DNA of 64,000 nt, taken from positions 155,748 to 219,747 of the forward strand of contig NZ_KE383918.1 in assembly GCF_000422785.1 (NCBI RefSeq). Reading direction: 5' to 3'. Position 1 is the stretch's first letter; each line of letters begins with the position of its first letter. This document shows, in pieces, positions 44,195-56,547 of the stretch. The notes beneath the pieces are model-generated. The model did no database searches and was not told the DNA's origin. It worked only from the letters and a program-made list of their open reading frames with translations. This DNA comes from Pseudovibrio exalbescens DSM 16456 (GTDB taxonomy: Bacteria > Pseudomonadota > Alphaproteobacteria > Rhizobiales > Stappiaceae). A program made the translations under genes and the position numbers.

Positions 44195-45619
44195 TCAGGT
44201 CGCCGTGCCACCCACTGTCATGGCGTTGATACGCATGGAGGGTTGCCCCACGCCAACCGGGACGCCCTGACCTGCCTTGCCGCAAGTACCAATTCCCGGA
44301 TCCAGTTTCATGTCGTTGCCGATCATGGAAACACGGGTCAAGGCATCCGGTCCATTGCCAATCAGCATGGCACCCTTGATGGGCGCTCCGACTTTGCCGT
44401 TCTCGATCTTGTAGGCTTCAGTGCAAGAAAACACGAACTTGCCGGAGGTGATATCCACCTGCCCGCCGCCAAAGGAGACGGCGTAAATCCCGTCTTTGAC
44501 GCTCTCGATGATTTCTTGCGGATCCTTATCACCATTCTCCATGACAGTATTCGTCATGCGTGGCATGGGCTGATGCTCAAAGGACTCCCGGCGACCGTTT
44601 CCGGTTGGTGTCATGCCCATCAGGCGTGCGTTTTGCCGGTCCTGCATGTAGCCCACAAGGATACCATCTTCAATCAGCGGGGTGCGATTGGTCGGCGTGC
44701 CTTCATCATCCACGGACAAGGAGCCGCGGCGCTTTGCAATCGTCCCGTCATCCACGATGGTGACGCCCTTGGCGGCTACGCGTTCCCCCATCAAACCCGC
44801 AAAAGCCGAGGTCTTTTTCCGGTTGAAGTCGCCTTCAAGGCCATGACCGACCGCTTCGTGCAACAAAATACCGGGCCAGCCGTTGCCGAGAACCACATCA
44901 AACGTGCCTGCTGGGGCCGGAATGGCCTCAAGGTTGACAAGAGCCTGCCTCAAGGCTTCGTCGACGGCCTGCTGCCAGCTCGTTTCCGCGACGAACTCGC
45001 CGAAACCTTCTCGGCCGCCAAGGCCAAAACTGCCCGATTCCTGACGATCGCCGGACCCGGCGACAATCGAAACGTTGAAACGCACCAGCGGACGCACATC
45101 TCTGACCCGATAGCCATCGGCGCGCAGGATGTCGACCGTTTTCCAGTTGCCGACGATGGAGACGGTTACCTGCTTGACCCTTGGGTCTTTGGCGCGGGCA
45201 TAGGCATCCACCTTCTGAAGCAGCTGAACCTTTTCTTCAAAGCTTGGTGAACCAATAGGGTTCTCGTCCGTGTAAAGCTTTTGATTGGTGCGTGCCGGGC
45301 CGTCGGCATAGGTGCCGCTGTACCCGTCCTGTACGGATTTGACCGCATCACTGGCGCGCTTGAGGGCAGCCTCGGAGATTTCACCGGAATGCGCATAGCC
45401 GGTTGCTTCGCCAGCAACAGCTCGTAGACCAAAACCGTGCGAACTGTCAAAACTGGTGGATTTCAAGCGGCCATTATCAAAAACCAAGCCCTCACTCTGC
45501 GTGTATTCCAGATAAAGCTCGCCGTCGTCAGCGCTGGCCAGCGCCGTCTTGGTGAGGGCAATAGCCTGCTCTTCACTCAAGTCCGCATTGGCTAACAGGT
45601 CGATACGATGCTCACTCAT
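44195..45619 (-). CDS. tldD: Metalloprotease TldD
   Basis: 474 residues. The zinc site HExxxH reads LLHEAVGHGLEGDFNRK at about residue 260. Other family blocks: GLRAVAGEATGYAHSGEIS, KTSAFAGLMGERVA, DDGTIAKRRGSLSVDDEGTP, and the C-terminal CGKAGQGVPVGVGQPSMRI. Active subunit of the TldD/TldE peptidase; the partner pmbA is at 33795-35138 on the other strand. GAGGAG lies 7 bp before the ATG. Confidence 0.96.
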   Translation of the reverse strand: MSEHRIDLLANADLSEEQAIALTKTALASADDGELYLEYTQSEGLVFDNGRLKSTSFDSSHGFGLRAVAGEATGYAHSGEISEAALKRASDAVKSVQDGYSGTYADGPARTNQKLYTDENPIGSPSFEEKVQLLQKVDAYARAKDPRVKQVTVSIVGNWKTVDILRADGYRVRDVRPLVRFNVSIVAGSGDRQESGSFGLGGREGFGEFVAETSWQQAVDEALRQALVNLEAIPAPAGTFDVVLGNGWPGILLHEAVGHGLEGDFNRKKTSAFAGLMGERVAAKGVTIVDDGTIAKRRGSLSVDDEGTPTNRTPLIEDGILVGYMQDRQNARLMGMTPTGNGRRESFEHQPMPRMTNTVMENGDKDPQEIIESVKDGIYAVSFGGGQVDITSGKFVFSCTEAYKIENGKVGAPIKGAMLIGNGPDALTRVSMIGNDMKLDPGIGTCGKAGQGVPVGVGQPSMRINAMTVGGTAT

Positions 45620-45851
45620 GGAATACTCCTCAACGTACAGGTGGCAGGCGACAGGCCTTGAATGCCCTTGGTAAGATAAGGGCGGCTGACCGGTGGTCCA
45701 GAGGGGTAGGGATGCACCTTTCGCATCGGGAATGCAAGCCGCAACAAGGTGTGTCCAGAAGGGAGGTCCTCAAACCCGCCACATCTGGTGGGTTTTGATG
45801 GGGCAGAGCTAGCGGTGCGCGGTCTTCATTGGCGGCTTTGGCAAGCCTCAT

Positions 45852-45884
45852 AAAAATGGCCGCCTCAAAGGACGGCCGTTTTTT
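45852..45884 (-). terminator. Rho-independent terminator after the IalB gene (possibly bidirectional)
   Basis: GGCCG (45858-45862) and CGGCC (45873-45877) form the stem with an extended, mismatched neck and a small loop, flanked by five A on the left and six T on the right. On the minus strand it is followed by five T and lies 28 bp after the IalB stop. Confidence 0.75.
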
Positions 45885-45912
45885 CAGCTAAGGCATGTAT
45901 CGCGGGTAATGA

Positions 45913-46431
45913 TCAGGGCAGCGCCTTGAAACCCTCGGAAAAGCCTTTGAGGGAAATGGGAATGCCAATGCCTTCTTCCGGTGTCTGGAAGATGATGAAA
46001 GTCGCCAGCCCACCCTTCTGAAGCTTGCTGATCAGTTCGCTGCCAAGCATGACCTCTGCAACACAGCCGTTTGGCAGGCAGCGCACGAATGCGGCGCGCC
46101 CGATGTCTTCATCATCAATGCGAAGTCCCAGGCCTGAGGGCAGAAGTACGCCCAGGGGCGCCAAAACCCGAAGGATGCTGCCCTGCTTGTCTGCAGTGTT
46201 CAGCACAATCACGGTAAGGCCGACATTTTCACGATCTTCGGCCGTGACATTCTGGATAAGGGCACATTGTTCGCTTTCGGCGCCGGGCGGCATGTCACAT
46301 CGCAACTGCCAGTCATCATAGACCGCTTTGACATCTCCCTGTGCGATGGCGGCTCCGGACAGACCCATCGTAACGACAGCCGCGACGGTCGCGGCGATTA
46401 GCCCTCTAACAAAGCGGTGCAGGCAATTCAA
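45913..46431 (-). CDS. Invasion-associated locus B (IalB) family protein
   Basis: 172 residues: signal peptide (LIAATVAAVVTMGLSGAAIAQ) and then the IalB fold, with DDWQLRCDMPP, CALIQNVTAED, VIVLNTADKQGSILRVLAPLGVLLPSGLGL and the Cys pair FVRCLPNGCVAE. Start is a TTG at 46431 with GGAGG 12 bp upstream; an ATG nearby is out of frame. Secreted or periplasmic. In Bartonella, IalB assists erythrocyte invasion, but the family is common in free-living rhizobia and has a general, undefined envelope role there. Confidence 0.9.
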   Translation of the reverse strand: MNCLHRFVRGLIAATVAAVVTMGLSGAAIAQGDVKAVYDDWQLRCDMPPGAESEQCALIQNVTAEDRENVGLTVIVLNTADKQGSILRVLAPLGVLLPSGLGLRIDDEDIGRAAFVRCLPNGCVAEVMLGSELISKLQKGGLATFIIFQTPEEGIGIPISLKGFSEGFKALP

Positions 46432-46909
46432 AGCTCATCCTCCGATACCGGTGCAATGCGCGCACCCCTTGCGGTGCACGAATCGAAATTCTTAAAGTCA
46501 GACCCCTGCTGCGAAAACTGACGATACTGCGGGAACGTATAGCACCAACCAAAGGATAATGACATCAATCGGGCACGGGATATCCAAAAATAGCTTTATT
46601 ACCGTGGTTTTCGCTGTCCCTGCCTGCCCTATAGTAATAAGTATGTAGGTGAAAACTCATAGGAAAGCTTGCGGTGTTCAAGCTGTTATGATTTGTCTCT
46701 CTGCATTGATATTTATCAAAAGTACGTGTGGCAAAACGTCGCTGAGACGTACGTGCAATCGCGTATTTTAGCATGGTAAGCTAAAGTGTCGCATCGTAAG
46801 GCTGCTTGGGAAGGTCGGCCTCACACGCCCCTACCGTAAGGGGAGTAAGCGCGATGCGCAACAGGTTTCAAGCTGTTCGGCAGCTGTTGAGGGATAGGGA
46901 GCACAGGAC
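46432..46909. other. Intergenic region upstream of the cox operon
   Basis: About 480 bp between the divergent IalB gene and ctaC. It must hold the cox promoter. A short hairpin CCCCT/AGGGG at 46828-46843 lies about 65 bp before ctaC. No small gene was recognised; a 69-codon minus-strand frame at 46565-46774 lacks support. Confidence 0.45.
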
Positions 46910-49520
<2,611 letters not shown>

Positions 49521-49543
49521 GACGCATCTCGCATGACAGATAC

Positions 49544-49566
49544 CCCGGGGCTGGCCGAGCCCCGGG
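49544..49566 (+). ncRNA. Intercistronic stem-loop between ctaD and ctaB
   Basis: CCCGGGGCT and AGCCCCGGG are a perfect 9-bp GC-rich stem with the loop GGCCG, 23 bp after the ctaD stop. It is followed by ATTGAAAAAA on this strand, not T, so it may protect the ctaC-ctaD mRNA 3' end and lower expression of the assembly genes downstream. An mRNA structure, not an RNA gene. Confidence 0.55.
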
Positions 49567-49659
49567 CATTGAAAAAAGGGGGAGACGGGTCATCCGCGTA
49601 TGATCCGTATATGAGGGCCGGACAGAAACAGGTCCCGAACGAGAACAAGAGGTGAGTGC

Positions 49660-50598
49660 ATGACGCTCCTGGAGCAGACACAAACGATCCGTGAAGACAC
49701 CAGCGCAAGCGTTGGCGGGATGGGCTCCGTCGGTGACTATGTTGCGTTGCTGAAACCCCGCGTCATGTCGCTGGTTATTTTCACTGCTTTGGTGGGTATG
49801 GTCCTTGCTCCAGCCTCGCAACACCCCGTGCTTGCCGCCATCTCGCTGCTGTGTATCGCAATCGGTGCAGGTGCCTCTGGCGCCCTGAACATGTGGTGGG
49901 ATGCAGACATAGATCGCATCATGTCCCGAACCCGTAATCGACCTATCCCCGCTGGCAAGATCACGCCGTCAGAGGCATTGGCGTTTGGCGCCACGCTCTC
50001 CGGTGGGTCTGTGTTGGTCTTGGGATTGGTTGCCAATTGGGTGGCAGCGGGCCTGTTGGCGTTCACAATCTTTTTTTACGTGGTGATTTATACCATGTGG
50101 CTGAAGCGCACGACGCCTCAAAACATCGTCATCGGTGGCGCAGCGGGCGCATTGCCCCCAGTGGTCGGGTGGGCCGCCATGTCGGGTACCGTGAGCGTGG
50201 AAAGTATCGCGCTGTTCATGATTACCTTCACGTGGACGCCGCCGCATTTCTGGGCATTGGCACTGGTGAAGAACGGTGACTACAAGGATGCGGGCATTCC
50301 GATGATGCCGGTGGTTGCGGGCGAAACCGCAACCCGTCATCAGATCCTTCTTTACTCGGTTATCCTGCTGCCGGTTGGCATGGCTCCGTACTTTTTGGGT
50401 TACGCAACGCTTTGGTATGGCGTGGCCGCCGGTCTGATGGGCGCTGCCTTCCTCTACTACGCGGCGCGCGTCTGGCAGCATCGGGAAGGCGAGCTTGCCC
50501 GCAAGGCGGCTCTGTCCCTCTTCAAATTCTCGTTGCTTTACCTGGCCGGCCTTTTTGCCTGGTTGCTGGGTGAGAACGTGGTCGCAGGAGTGCTTTGA
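49660..50598 (+). CDS. ctaB: Protoheme IX farnesyltransferase (haem O synthase)
   Basis: 312 residues with eight or nine helices. The UbiA-like prenyl motif [21 protein letters not shown] and the loop [24 protein letters not shown] are present, and [13 protein letters not shown] is typical of CtaB/CyoE. It farnesylates haem B for haem A of subunit I. GAGG 7 bp before the ATG. Confidence 0.96.
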   Translation: MTLLEQTQTIREDTSASVGGMGSVGDYVALLKPRVMSLVIFTALVGMVLAPASQHPVLAAISLLCIAIGAGASGALNMWWDADIDRIMSRTRNRPIPAGKITPSEALAFGATLSGGSVLVLGLVANWVAAGLLAFTIFFYVVIYTMWLKRTTPQNIVIGGAAGALPPVVGWAAMSGTVSVESIALFMITFTWTPPHFWALALVKNGDYKDAGIPMMPVVAGETATRHQILLYSVILLPVGMAPYFLGYATLWYGVAAGLMGAAFLYYAARVWQHREGELARKAALSLFKFSLLYLAGLFAWLLGENVVAGVL

Positions 50599-50600
50599 AC

Positions 50601-50768
50601 ATGGCAAGCAAGACGGACACCACCGAACACACTCTGAGTGCTGATCAGCAAAAGAAACGGCGCGGGCGGTCCATCGCCCTTGCAGTGGCATTGGCGGCTT
50701 TGGTCGCGATCTTTTACGCGGTGACCATCATCAAGCTTGGTCCCGGCGTAATGGATCGACCCTTGTAA
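50601..50768 (+). CDS. coxF: CoxF-like small membrane protein (55 aa)
   Basis: A 55-residue frame beginning 2 bp after the ctaB stop, with GCAGGAG 10 bp upstream. A hydrophilic, charged N-terminus (QQKKRRGR) precedes one membrane helix (SIALAVALAALVAIFYAVTI) and a short tail KLGPGVMDRPL. The position between ctaB and ctaG and the one-helix layout are those of the small CoxF protein of alphaproteobacterial cox operons. Probably assists oxidase assembly; function poorly known. Confidence 0.82.
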   Translation: MASKTDTTEHTLSADQQKKRRGRSIALAVALAALVAIFYAVTIIKLGPGVMDRPL

Positions 50769-50792
50769 GGGAGTGGAGGGACCGAATACATC

Positions 50793-51407
50793 ATGACGCA
50801 CCACGATCAGACCAAAGCTCAAAACCGGCGGAACGGGAAAGTGGCCCTGATCTGTGTCGGCATCTTTGCCGGCATGGTGGGAATGGCCTATGCAGCGGTC
50901 CCGCTTTACGATCTGTTTTGCCGAGTGACAGGTTATGGTGGCACCACCCAGCGCGCCGATGCGGGCAGCCAAACCATTCTTGATCGTGAAATCATAGTGC
51001 GGTTCGACGCGAACACCTCCTCGGGCCTGCCGTGGGACTTTGAAGCGGAAACCCGCACGGTTCGTGTCAAACTCGGCCAGATGGCCGAGGTGTTTTACAA
51101 GGCGGAAAACCTGTCTGGGCACCAGACAGTGGGAACCTCCACTTTTAATGTGACGCCTGCCGAGATGGGGGGCTACTTCAACAAGATCGATTGTTTCTGC
51201 TTTACCGAGCAACCTTTGGTGGCCGGTGAGAGCGTTGACATGCCTGTTCTTTTCTTCATTGACCCGGCCATGGACGAGGATGACCGGCTCGACAAGGTCA
51301 AAGAAGTCACGCTGTCGTACACGTTCTTTCCGGTGAAGGAAAAGCAGAGTGATGAAACCGCTTCCGTTGTGACGGACGAGGGCACACAACGCGGAGCGAA
51401 GCTATAG
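50793..51407 (+). CDS. ctaG: Cytochrome c oxidase assembly factor CtaG/Cox11
   Basis: 204 residues: one N-terminal helix (VALICVGIFAGMVGMAYAAVPLY) and a periplasmic beta-sandwich. Conserved Cys in LFCRVTGYGGTTQ and the copper-binding CFCF in KIDCFCFTEQ. It inserts copper into the CuB site of subunit I. 24 bp after coxF. Confidence 0.96.
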   Translation: MTHHDQTKAQNRRNGKVALICVGIFAGMVGMAYAAVPLYDLFCRVTGYGGTTQRADAGSQTILDREIIVRFDANTSSGLPWDFEAETRTVRVKLGQMAEVFYKAENLSGHQTVGTSTFNVTPAEMGGYFNKIDCFCFTEQPLVAGESVDMPVLFFIDPAMDEDDRLDKVKEVTLSYTFFPVKEKQSDETASVVTDEGTQRGAKL

Positions 51408-51459
51408 AGCGCTCCACGACAAGGAGGGATGCGCGTGGTGAATACTGGGGAGCATAGGA

Positions 51460-52347
51460 ATGGCTGAAGCTCATAGCAAAGACCATGATTATCATATTAT
51501 AGAACCGAGTCCGTGGCCGTTTATCGCTTCAGTGGGAACGCTCATTCTGGCTATTGGCGCCATTGGTTACATGCGCATGGCCAACAACGACAGCGTGGGG
51601 TTCTTTCCCTATATTGCTGAAGACGGGTCGCCATCCTACGCCATTGACTTGACGGGATGGGGACTGTTCGTCATTGGCTTGGCGATTGTGCTGTACACCA
51701 TGTTCATGTGGTGGCGTGATACGGTGCGCGAGTCGCATGCGGGCCATCACACGCGGGTGGTGTCGCTTCACCTGCGGTATGGCATGATCCTGTTCATTGT
51801 GTCAGAGGTCATGTTCTTCGTGGCCTGGTTCTGGGCGTTCTTCGATGCCTCGCTGTTCTTCGCCGAACCGGCGCAATATGCACGCGTGGAGCACACCGGG
51901 GGTGTTTGGCCGCCGCAGGGCATTGAGACCTTTGATCCGTGGCATTTGCCGCTGCTCAACACCTTGATCCTTCTTCTGTCCGGTACCACTGTGACATGGG
52001 CGCACCACGCCTTGTTGCATGAAGACCGCGAAGGCTTGAAGTGGGGTTTGGTGGCAACGGTCACGCTGGGCTTGCTGTTCACGATCCTTCAGGCTTACGA
52101 GTACAGCCATGCGGCCTTTGGTTTTGCCGACAACATTTATGGAGCCACCTTCTACATGGCGACCGGGTTCCACGGCTTTCATGTGATTGTCGGGACCATT
52201 TTTCTGGCTGTTTGTTTGCTGCGGGCCGGTGCGGGTCATTTTTCGTCCAAGAAGCATTTCGGCTTCGAAGCCGCGGCCTGGTATTGGCACTTCGTGGACG
52301 TTGTGTGGCTGTTCCTGTTCGCCTCCATCTACATCTGGGGTGGATGA
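51460..52347 (+). CDS. ctaE: Cytochrome c oxidase subunit III
   Basis: 295 residues with seven helices. Blocks [62 protein letters not shown] and [16 protein letters not shown] are the subunit III signature. Ends the cox operon; terminator 22 bp later. Confidence 0.98.
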   Translation: MAEAHSKDHDYHIIEPSPWPFIASVGTLILAIGAIGYMRMANNDSVGFFPYIAEDGSPSYAIDLTGWGLFVIGLAIVLYTMFMWWRDTVRESHAGHHTRVVSLHLRYGMILFIVSEVMFFVAWFWAFFDASLFFAEPAQYARVEHTGGVWPPQGIETFDPWHLPLLNTLILLLSGTTVTWAHHALLHEDREGLKWGLVATVTLGLLFTILQAYEYSHAAFGFADNIYGATFYMATGFHGFHVIVGTIFLAVCLLRAGAGHFSSKKHFGFEAAAWYWHFVDVVWLFLFASIYIWGG

Positions 52348-52368
52348 GCCCTATGTAATTTCAGATAG

Positions 52369-52394
52369 AAAGGGCGGCGCAGCCGCCCTTTTTT
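52369..52394 (+). terminator. Rho-independent terminator of the cox operon
   Basis: AAAGGGCGGC and GCCGCCCTTT form a perfect 10-bp stem around GCA, merging into a six-T tract. Located between ctaE and the DUF983 gene. Confidence 0.93.
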
Positions 52395-52451
52395 GTTGTA
52401 AGGTCAGCTTCAGACCGTGTTGACGCGTTAGGAAAGCCACGGAGGAAACAA

Positions 52452-52850
52452 ATGGGAGAGCGCAACCCGTCTCGATCCGAGGCGCGGCATGCAGTGCCGA
52501 ACCCAGTTGCAACAGGCTTGCGGGGGCGTTGTCCACGTTGCGGACAAGGGCCGTTGTTCGCCGGTTTTCTGAAGGTTCGCGATCACTGTGAGACCTGCGA
52601 TCTTTCGTTTGCCTCCGCAGATTCCGGCGATGGTCCGGCGGTTTTTGTGATCATGTTTATCGGCATGATCGTTGTTGGCCTCATGCTGCTGGTTGAGATG
52701 AATTTTCAGCCTCCGGTGTGGGTGCACATGGCGCTCTGGATACCGCTGACCATTGCTTTGGCACTGGGCCTTCTCAGACCGTTGAAGGGCCTGTTGATCG
52801 TTTGGCAGTACACGCACCGGGCGGCGGAGGGTAAACTGGATGAAGATTAA
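52452..52850 (+). CDS. DUF983 family zinc-ribbon membrane protein
   Basis: 132 residues: an N-terminal zinc-ribbon (GRCPRCGQGPLFAGF, CETCDLSF) followed by two membrane helices (VFVIMFIGMIVVGLMLLVEM; WIPLTIALALGLLRP). DUF983 commonly lies between subunit III and SURF1 in alphaproteobacteria, which ties it to oxidase biogenesis, though its function is not shown. Overlaps SURF1 by 11 bp. Confidence 0.92.
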   Translation: MGERNPSRSEARHAVPNPVATGLRGRCPRCGQGPLFAGFLKVRDHCETCDLSFASADSGDGPAVFVIMFIGMIVVGLMLLVEMNFQPPVWVHMALWIPLTIALALGLLRPLKGLLIVWQYTHRAAEGKLDED

Positions 52851-53862
52851 ATGGCCATGGAAGAAGACCGGCCCTGATCCGGCAGAGGAAACCGATCTTG
52901 ACGTGAGCGATCTGGAGTTCTGGCCCCCCGACGAGGCGGAAGCCGAAGCAGCAGAGCCGCCCTCCGAAAAGGTGAAGCCATTTTGGCGTCAGTATCTTTG
53001 GTTGACGTTGTTCACGTTGATTTCCTTTGGCTTCCTGCTGTCGCTGGGGTTCTGGCAGTTGGAGCGACTGGAATGGAAAGAAGCCCTGATTGCCCGCGCC
53101 ACGGAACGGGTGAAAGAAGCCCCCCTGCCGGCCCCTGGACCCGCAGCGTGGCCGGAGCTTTCGTCTGATGTGATCGATTATATGCCCGTTACCTTGACCG
53201 GTCGGTTCATTCTTGGCGAACTCTACTATTTCGACACACTCAACAAACCTCGAGGGCCCTATGGCGGGCAGGGATATTTTGTATACGCTCCGTTTGCTAC
53301 TGAAGAAGGTTGGATTGTCCTCGTAAATCGCGGATTTGTCCCCATTGACCGCAAGGAGCAATCGACGCGGCTTGGTTCGGCCCCGCCCAAGGAGAGGCTG
53401 GAGTTGACTGGGTTGGCGCGCCGGGCGGAAACCCCCAGTTTCGTGTCACCCAGTGCCAACCACGAGACCGGCGAATGGTTCGTTCGCGAGCCGGACAAGA
53501 TGGCCGAAGCCTTGGGTCTGGATCCGGAACGTACGGCTCCATACACCATTGATGTGAATGAGCGCACTGCAACCGCTGGCGACTTGCCGCAGCCGGGCGA
53601 AACCCGGCTCAGCTTCCGCAACAACCACCTGCAATATGCATTTACTTGGTTTGGGTTGGCGGCAACGCTGATCGCAGTCTATATCGCTTTCCGCATCAGC
53701 ATGTGGCGCAAGGGACGCAAGGGAGAGACGGTGGATCCGGATGAAGAGGACGACCTTGATCTTGTGCCACCTCCAGACGTTCATGATCGCCCGAGCCGGG
53801 ATCCGAAGAAGCAACTTGAGGCCGAGTTTCAAAACATCAAGAACCGGCGTTCGCGAAAATAG
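52840..53862 (+). CDS. SURF1 family oxidase assembly protein
   Basis: 340 residues, two helices at about 50-71 and 265-286 enclosing a periplasmic domain. GFWQLERLEWKEALI near the first helix, FDTLNKPRGPYGGQGYFVYAP, and WIVLVNRGFVP are SURF1 motifs. It helps assemble haem a3 into subunit I. Long charged C-terminal tail rich in Asp/Glu then Arg/Lys. Translated by overlap with DUF983. Confidence 0.94.
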   Translation: MKIKWPWKKTGPDPAEETDLDVSDLEFWPPDEAEAEAAEPPSEKVKPFWRQYLWLTLFTLISFGFLLSLGFWQLERLEWKEALIARATERVKEAPLPAPGPAAWPELSSDVIDYMPVTLTGRFILGELYYFDTLNKPRGPYGGQGYFVYAPFATEEGWIVLVNRGFVPIDRKEQSTRLGSAPPKERLELTGLARRAETPSFVSPSANHETGEWFVREPDKMAEALGLDPERTAPYTIDVNERTATAGDLPQPGETRLSFRNNHLQYAFTWFGLAATLIAVYIAFRISMWRKGRKGETVDPDEEDDLDLVPPPDVHDRPSRDPKKQLEAEFQNIKNRRSRK

Positions 53863-53976
53863 CCGTGTTAGCAAGGATGGCTGGGGCTAGCCTCTTGGGC
53901 TGGCCTCTAAGGAAGGCGTAGCCCAAGGAGAGACCGAGCCTCTCCCTGGTGATTGGCCTGTATGAGGCCCGTCAAA

Positions 53977-54462
53977 TCAGAGCAGTTCCAGAACGGCTTC
54001 TGCAGTAGAAACGGTCGCATCGCCCGGCGAGTCTTCCACATTCAGCGCAGAAACGACACCGTCTTTTACGATCATGGCGTAACGCTGTGAGCGCACGCCC
54101 ATGCCAAAGCCGGAGGCGTCCAGCTCCATGCCGATCGCCTTGGTGAAATCGGCGCTACCATCCGCAAGGAACACGATATCGTTGCCTGCGCCCGTCTGTT
54201 TGGCCCAAGCGTCCATCACGAACACGTCATTCACCGCTACAACGGCAATCTGATCTACGCCGTTTGCCTTCAAGGCAGCTGCGTTTTTCTGAAAGCTGGG
54301 CAGGTGGTTCATGTGGCAAGTGGGCGTAAAGGCTCCCGGTACTGCGAAAAGAACAACCGTCTTGCCGTCAAAAATCTCGCTTACGGTCAGGTTTTTAGGC
54401 CCGTCTTCGCCCGGTGTCTTGAAGGTGGCATCCGGTAGTTTATCGCCAACTTTAATGGTCAT
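53977..54462 (-). CDS. Peroxiredoxin (Prx5/AhpE-like thioredoxin-fold peroxidase)
   Basis: 161 residues from the ATG at 54462 (MTIKVGDKLPDATF, the natural Prx5 N-terminus); the 23 extra residues upstream are unlikely. The peroxidatic Cys is in PGAFTPTCHMNHLPSF, with the Thr and Arg (GVRSQRYAMIV) of the active site. No second conserved Cys for a typical resolving partner. Reduces hydrogen and alkyl peroxides. Reads convergently with SURF1. Confidence 0.93.
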   Translation of the reverse strand: MTIKVGDKLPDATFKTPGEDGPKNLTVSEIFDGKTVVLFAVPGAFTPTCHMNHLPSFQKNAAALKANGVDQIAVVAVNDVFVMDAWAKQTGAGNDIVFLADGSADFTKAIGMELDASGFGMGVRSQRYAMIVKDGVVSALNVEDSPGDATVSTAEAVLELL

Positions 54463-54632
54463 GGGTCCTGTCTCCAATCGGAACGTGGCTTGCGTTGCGA
54501 CCTTTGGGGCCGCGCGCCCCGCGCGGCTCACCCGCGCGGGGAAAGACTATACTGTAAGATGTGGGGCCATGTGCCGACCACTTTCCCTAGACCTAGGATA
54601 TTAACGTATAATCGCAAGCGTTTGAGCCGGGG

Positions 54633-55493
54633 TCAGGACTTTTTTTTCACTTCGTCCGGAAGGGGTATGTGGGTTTTGTGTTCAACAGAACCATTGGGCG
54701 TAACCAGCGTCAGGGTCAGATCCAATCCGTCTTGGCTGCGGGGGAAGCCGGTCAAAGGCAAGTGCCAATGCGCGGTGTTCTGGTCCATCTCAACTAGCTC
54801 CGGAACGCCGTTGTAAGAACCAGCGGGGCCTTCAACGAACAGGTCAACGGCATCCTGAGGTGCAGATACTGCGGCAGCGATTGCCAGCACTGGCTTGGCC
54901 TCGCCTTCTACGATTTCAACCTTGGAAAAGGGGCCTGCCTCGTCCGTGGTGCGAGCTGGCAGGCTCGCAAAGGCGGAGTTGATGATCGCATCGGCGTCCG
55001 GATCAGCGGCCCCTGTACGCGGCAGGACAAGGGAAAGCTGCTGCTCTGCGGGAATACAGATGTGCTGACACACGCCGAAGCTCACGGTCATGTTGACTAC
55101 TGCGGTTCGGTTTGCACTTTCTCGTTGCAATACCAATGGCAAGACCACTCGGTCTTTGTAAACCAGAGAGGTAGAAAAACCATCGCTGTAGCGCTTTGGG
55201 GCCGGAAACAGCAACTCCGCATCCGCCAGATTGGTTGATCCGGAAAATGTCGCTTCCGTTGGAATGCCCGCTTCGCCCGGATACCGCCAATAGGTATGCC
55301 ATCCCGGCTCCAGCTTGAACTCCAGCCCCGCCTTGTAGGTCCCGTCGGGCTCGGCGGTACTGGCACGGATCAGGCGCACGGCGCCGCCCTCCATACGCTG
55401 CCATTCCGTGCCGATCGCAAGATCGGCAACAGCGGGAGAAGATAAGGAGACGGCCAGTATGGCCATGAGGGAAAAGGCAGTTTTCACTTTCAT
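54633..55493 (-). CDS. Periplasmic DsbD-alpha-like protein (DsbC/DsbD N-terminal domain)
   Basis: 286 residues: signal peptide (FSLMAILAVSLSSPAVA) and an immunoglobulin-like domain related to the N-terminal domain of DsbD, with GWHTYWRYPGEAGIP and the redox pair VCQHICIPAEQQLSLVLP. There is no membrane-spanning or thioredoxin part as in full DsbD, so it must depend on another membrane thiol carrier such as CcdA, not seen here. Likely passes electrons to a periplasmic disulfide. Monocistronic. Confidence 0.88.
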   Translation of the reverse strand: MKVKTAFSLMAILAVSLSSPAVADLAIGTEWQRMEGGAVRLIRASTAEPDGTYKAGLEFKLEPGWHTYWRYPGEAGIPTEATFSGSTNLADAELLFPAPKRYSDGFSTSLVYKDRVVLPLVLQRESANRTAVVNMTVSFGVCQHICIPAEQQLSLVLPRTGAADPDADAIINSAFASLPARTTDEAGPFSKVEIVEGEAKPVLAIAAAVSAPQDAVDLFVEGPAGSYNGVPELVEMDQNTAHWHLPLTGFPRSQDGLDLTLTLVTPNGSVEHKTHIPLPDEVKKKS

Positions 55494-55714
55494 ACAGTCC
55501 GTTTACAGAACCCGCCGCTTGCTTGCCAATGACAAACATCTCACTTGGGTCAAATCTTCGCGAGCTATTGTTAGTAGTGAGGTACAACAGCAATGATATT
55601 CTGGATATTGGACAAACAACCGGTAAAAATTCCAAGTCCAAGATTGAAAAGGTGACGCAATAGGGTAGGCTTCGAAAGGACACGCGCCCAGTATGGTAGG
55701 GAGTAGGTTTTGTC

Positions 55715-56311
55715 ATGCCGTCAGAAGATAACACCAGTTACATGGACGGACAGTTTCTGATCGCGATGCCTTCCATGGAAGATGGACGGTTCGCGCATTC
55801 AGTCATCTACCTGTGCGCGCATTCCGATGAAGGGGCGATGGGGATTGTCCTCAATCAGCCAGCCAACAACATCACCTTTGAAGAACTGCTCAGTCAGCTG
55901 GAAATTTTGCCGGAAGGCGATGATATCTTGCTGCCTTCAGACCTGCGCGACATGCAGGTGCATCGTGGCGGGCCGGTGGAAACCGGGCGCGGGTTTGTTC
56001 TGCATTCCGATGATTTTTATATCGAAAATTCCAGTTTGCCGATTCAGGAAGGCGTTTGCCTGACGGCAACGGTGGAAATTCTGCGTGCCCTTGCTGAAGG
56101 CCGCGGGCCCAAGCAAGCCATGCTCGCTCTAGGTTATGCGGGTTGGGCGCCGGGTCAGCTGGAGGCGGAAATCCACGCCAATGGCTGGCTCACCTGCAAA
56201 GCGGAGCCATCTCTGATTTTTGATGTGGACTCGGATGCCAAGTGGCGCACAGCCTTGGGGCTTATGGGGATAGATCCCGGCATGTTGTCCAGCGAGGCAG
56301 GTCACGCCTGA
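55715..56311 (+). CDS. YqgE/AlgH family protein
   Basis: 198 residues. [56 protein letters not shown] and [16 protein letters not shown] are the family signature. Cytoplasmic; named AlgH for an old link to alginate regulation, with no established biochemical function. Divergent from the DsbD-like gene. Confidence 0.94.
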   Translation: MPSEDNTSYMDGQFLIAMPSMEDGRFAHSVIYLCAHSDEGAMGIVLNQPANNITFEELLSQLEILPEGDDILLPSDLRDMQVHRGGPVETGRGFVLHSDDFYIENSSLPIQEGVCLTATVEILRALAEGRGPKQAMLALGYAGWAPGQLEAEIHANGWLTCKAEPSLIFDVDSDAKWRTALGLMGIDPGMLSSEAGHA

Positions 56312-56547
56312 CCCTCACAAACGTATCTGCAGCTGTTCAGTGGTGCCGGTTTCACATTGTGGATGACAGACGCTGTTTGGCTTGTGTTCATGGGTGCATC
56401 CGCCATCGAAACCTGCTATTCCCGTCTTTCGGCAAAACTACAGTCTCGGGCACGCCAGCGCGCTTGCCCGAGATGGTTGCTGTCGCTACGGTGCACACCC
56501 TTGGAAGGGTAAGAGCGCCCGAGATATCTGGTCGTAAAGGATTGTAA

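Noticed and set aside
46565-46774. 69-codon minus-strand gene upstream of ctaC
   Set aside because: No ribosome site, no similarity; AT-rich promoter-like sequence explains it.
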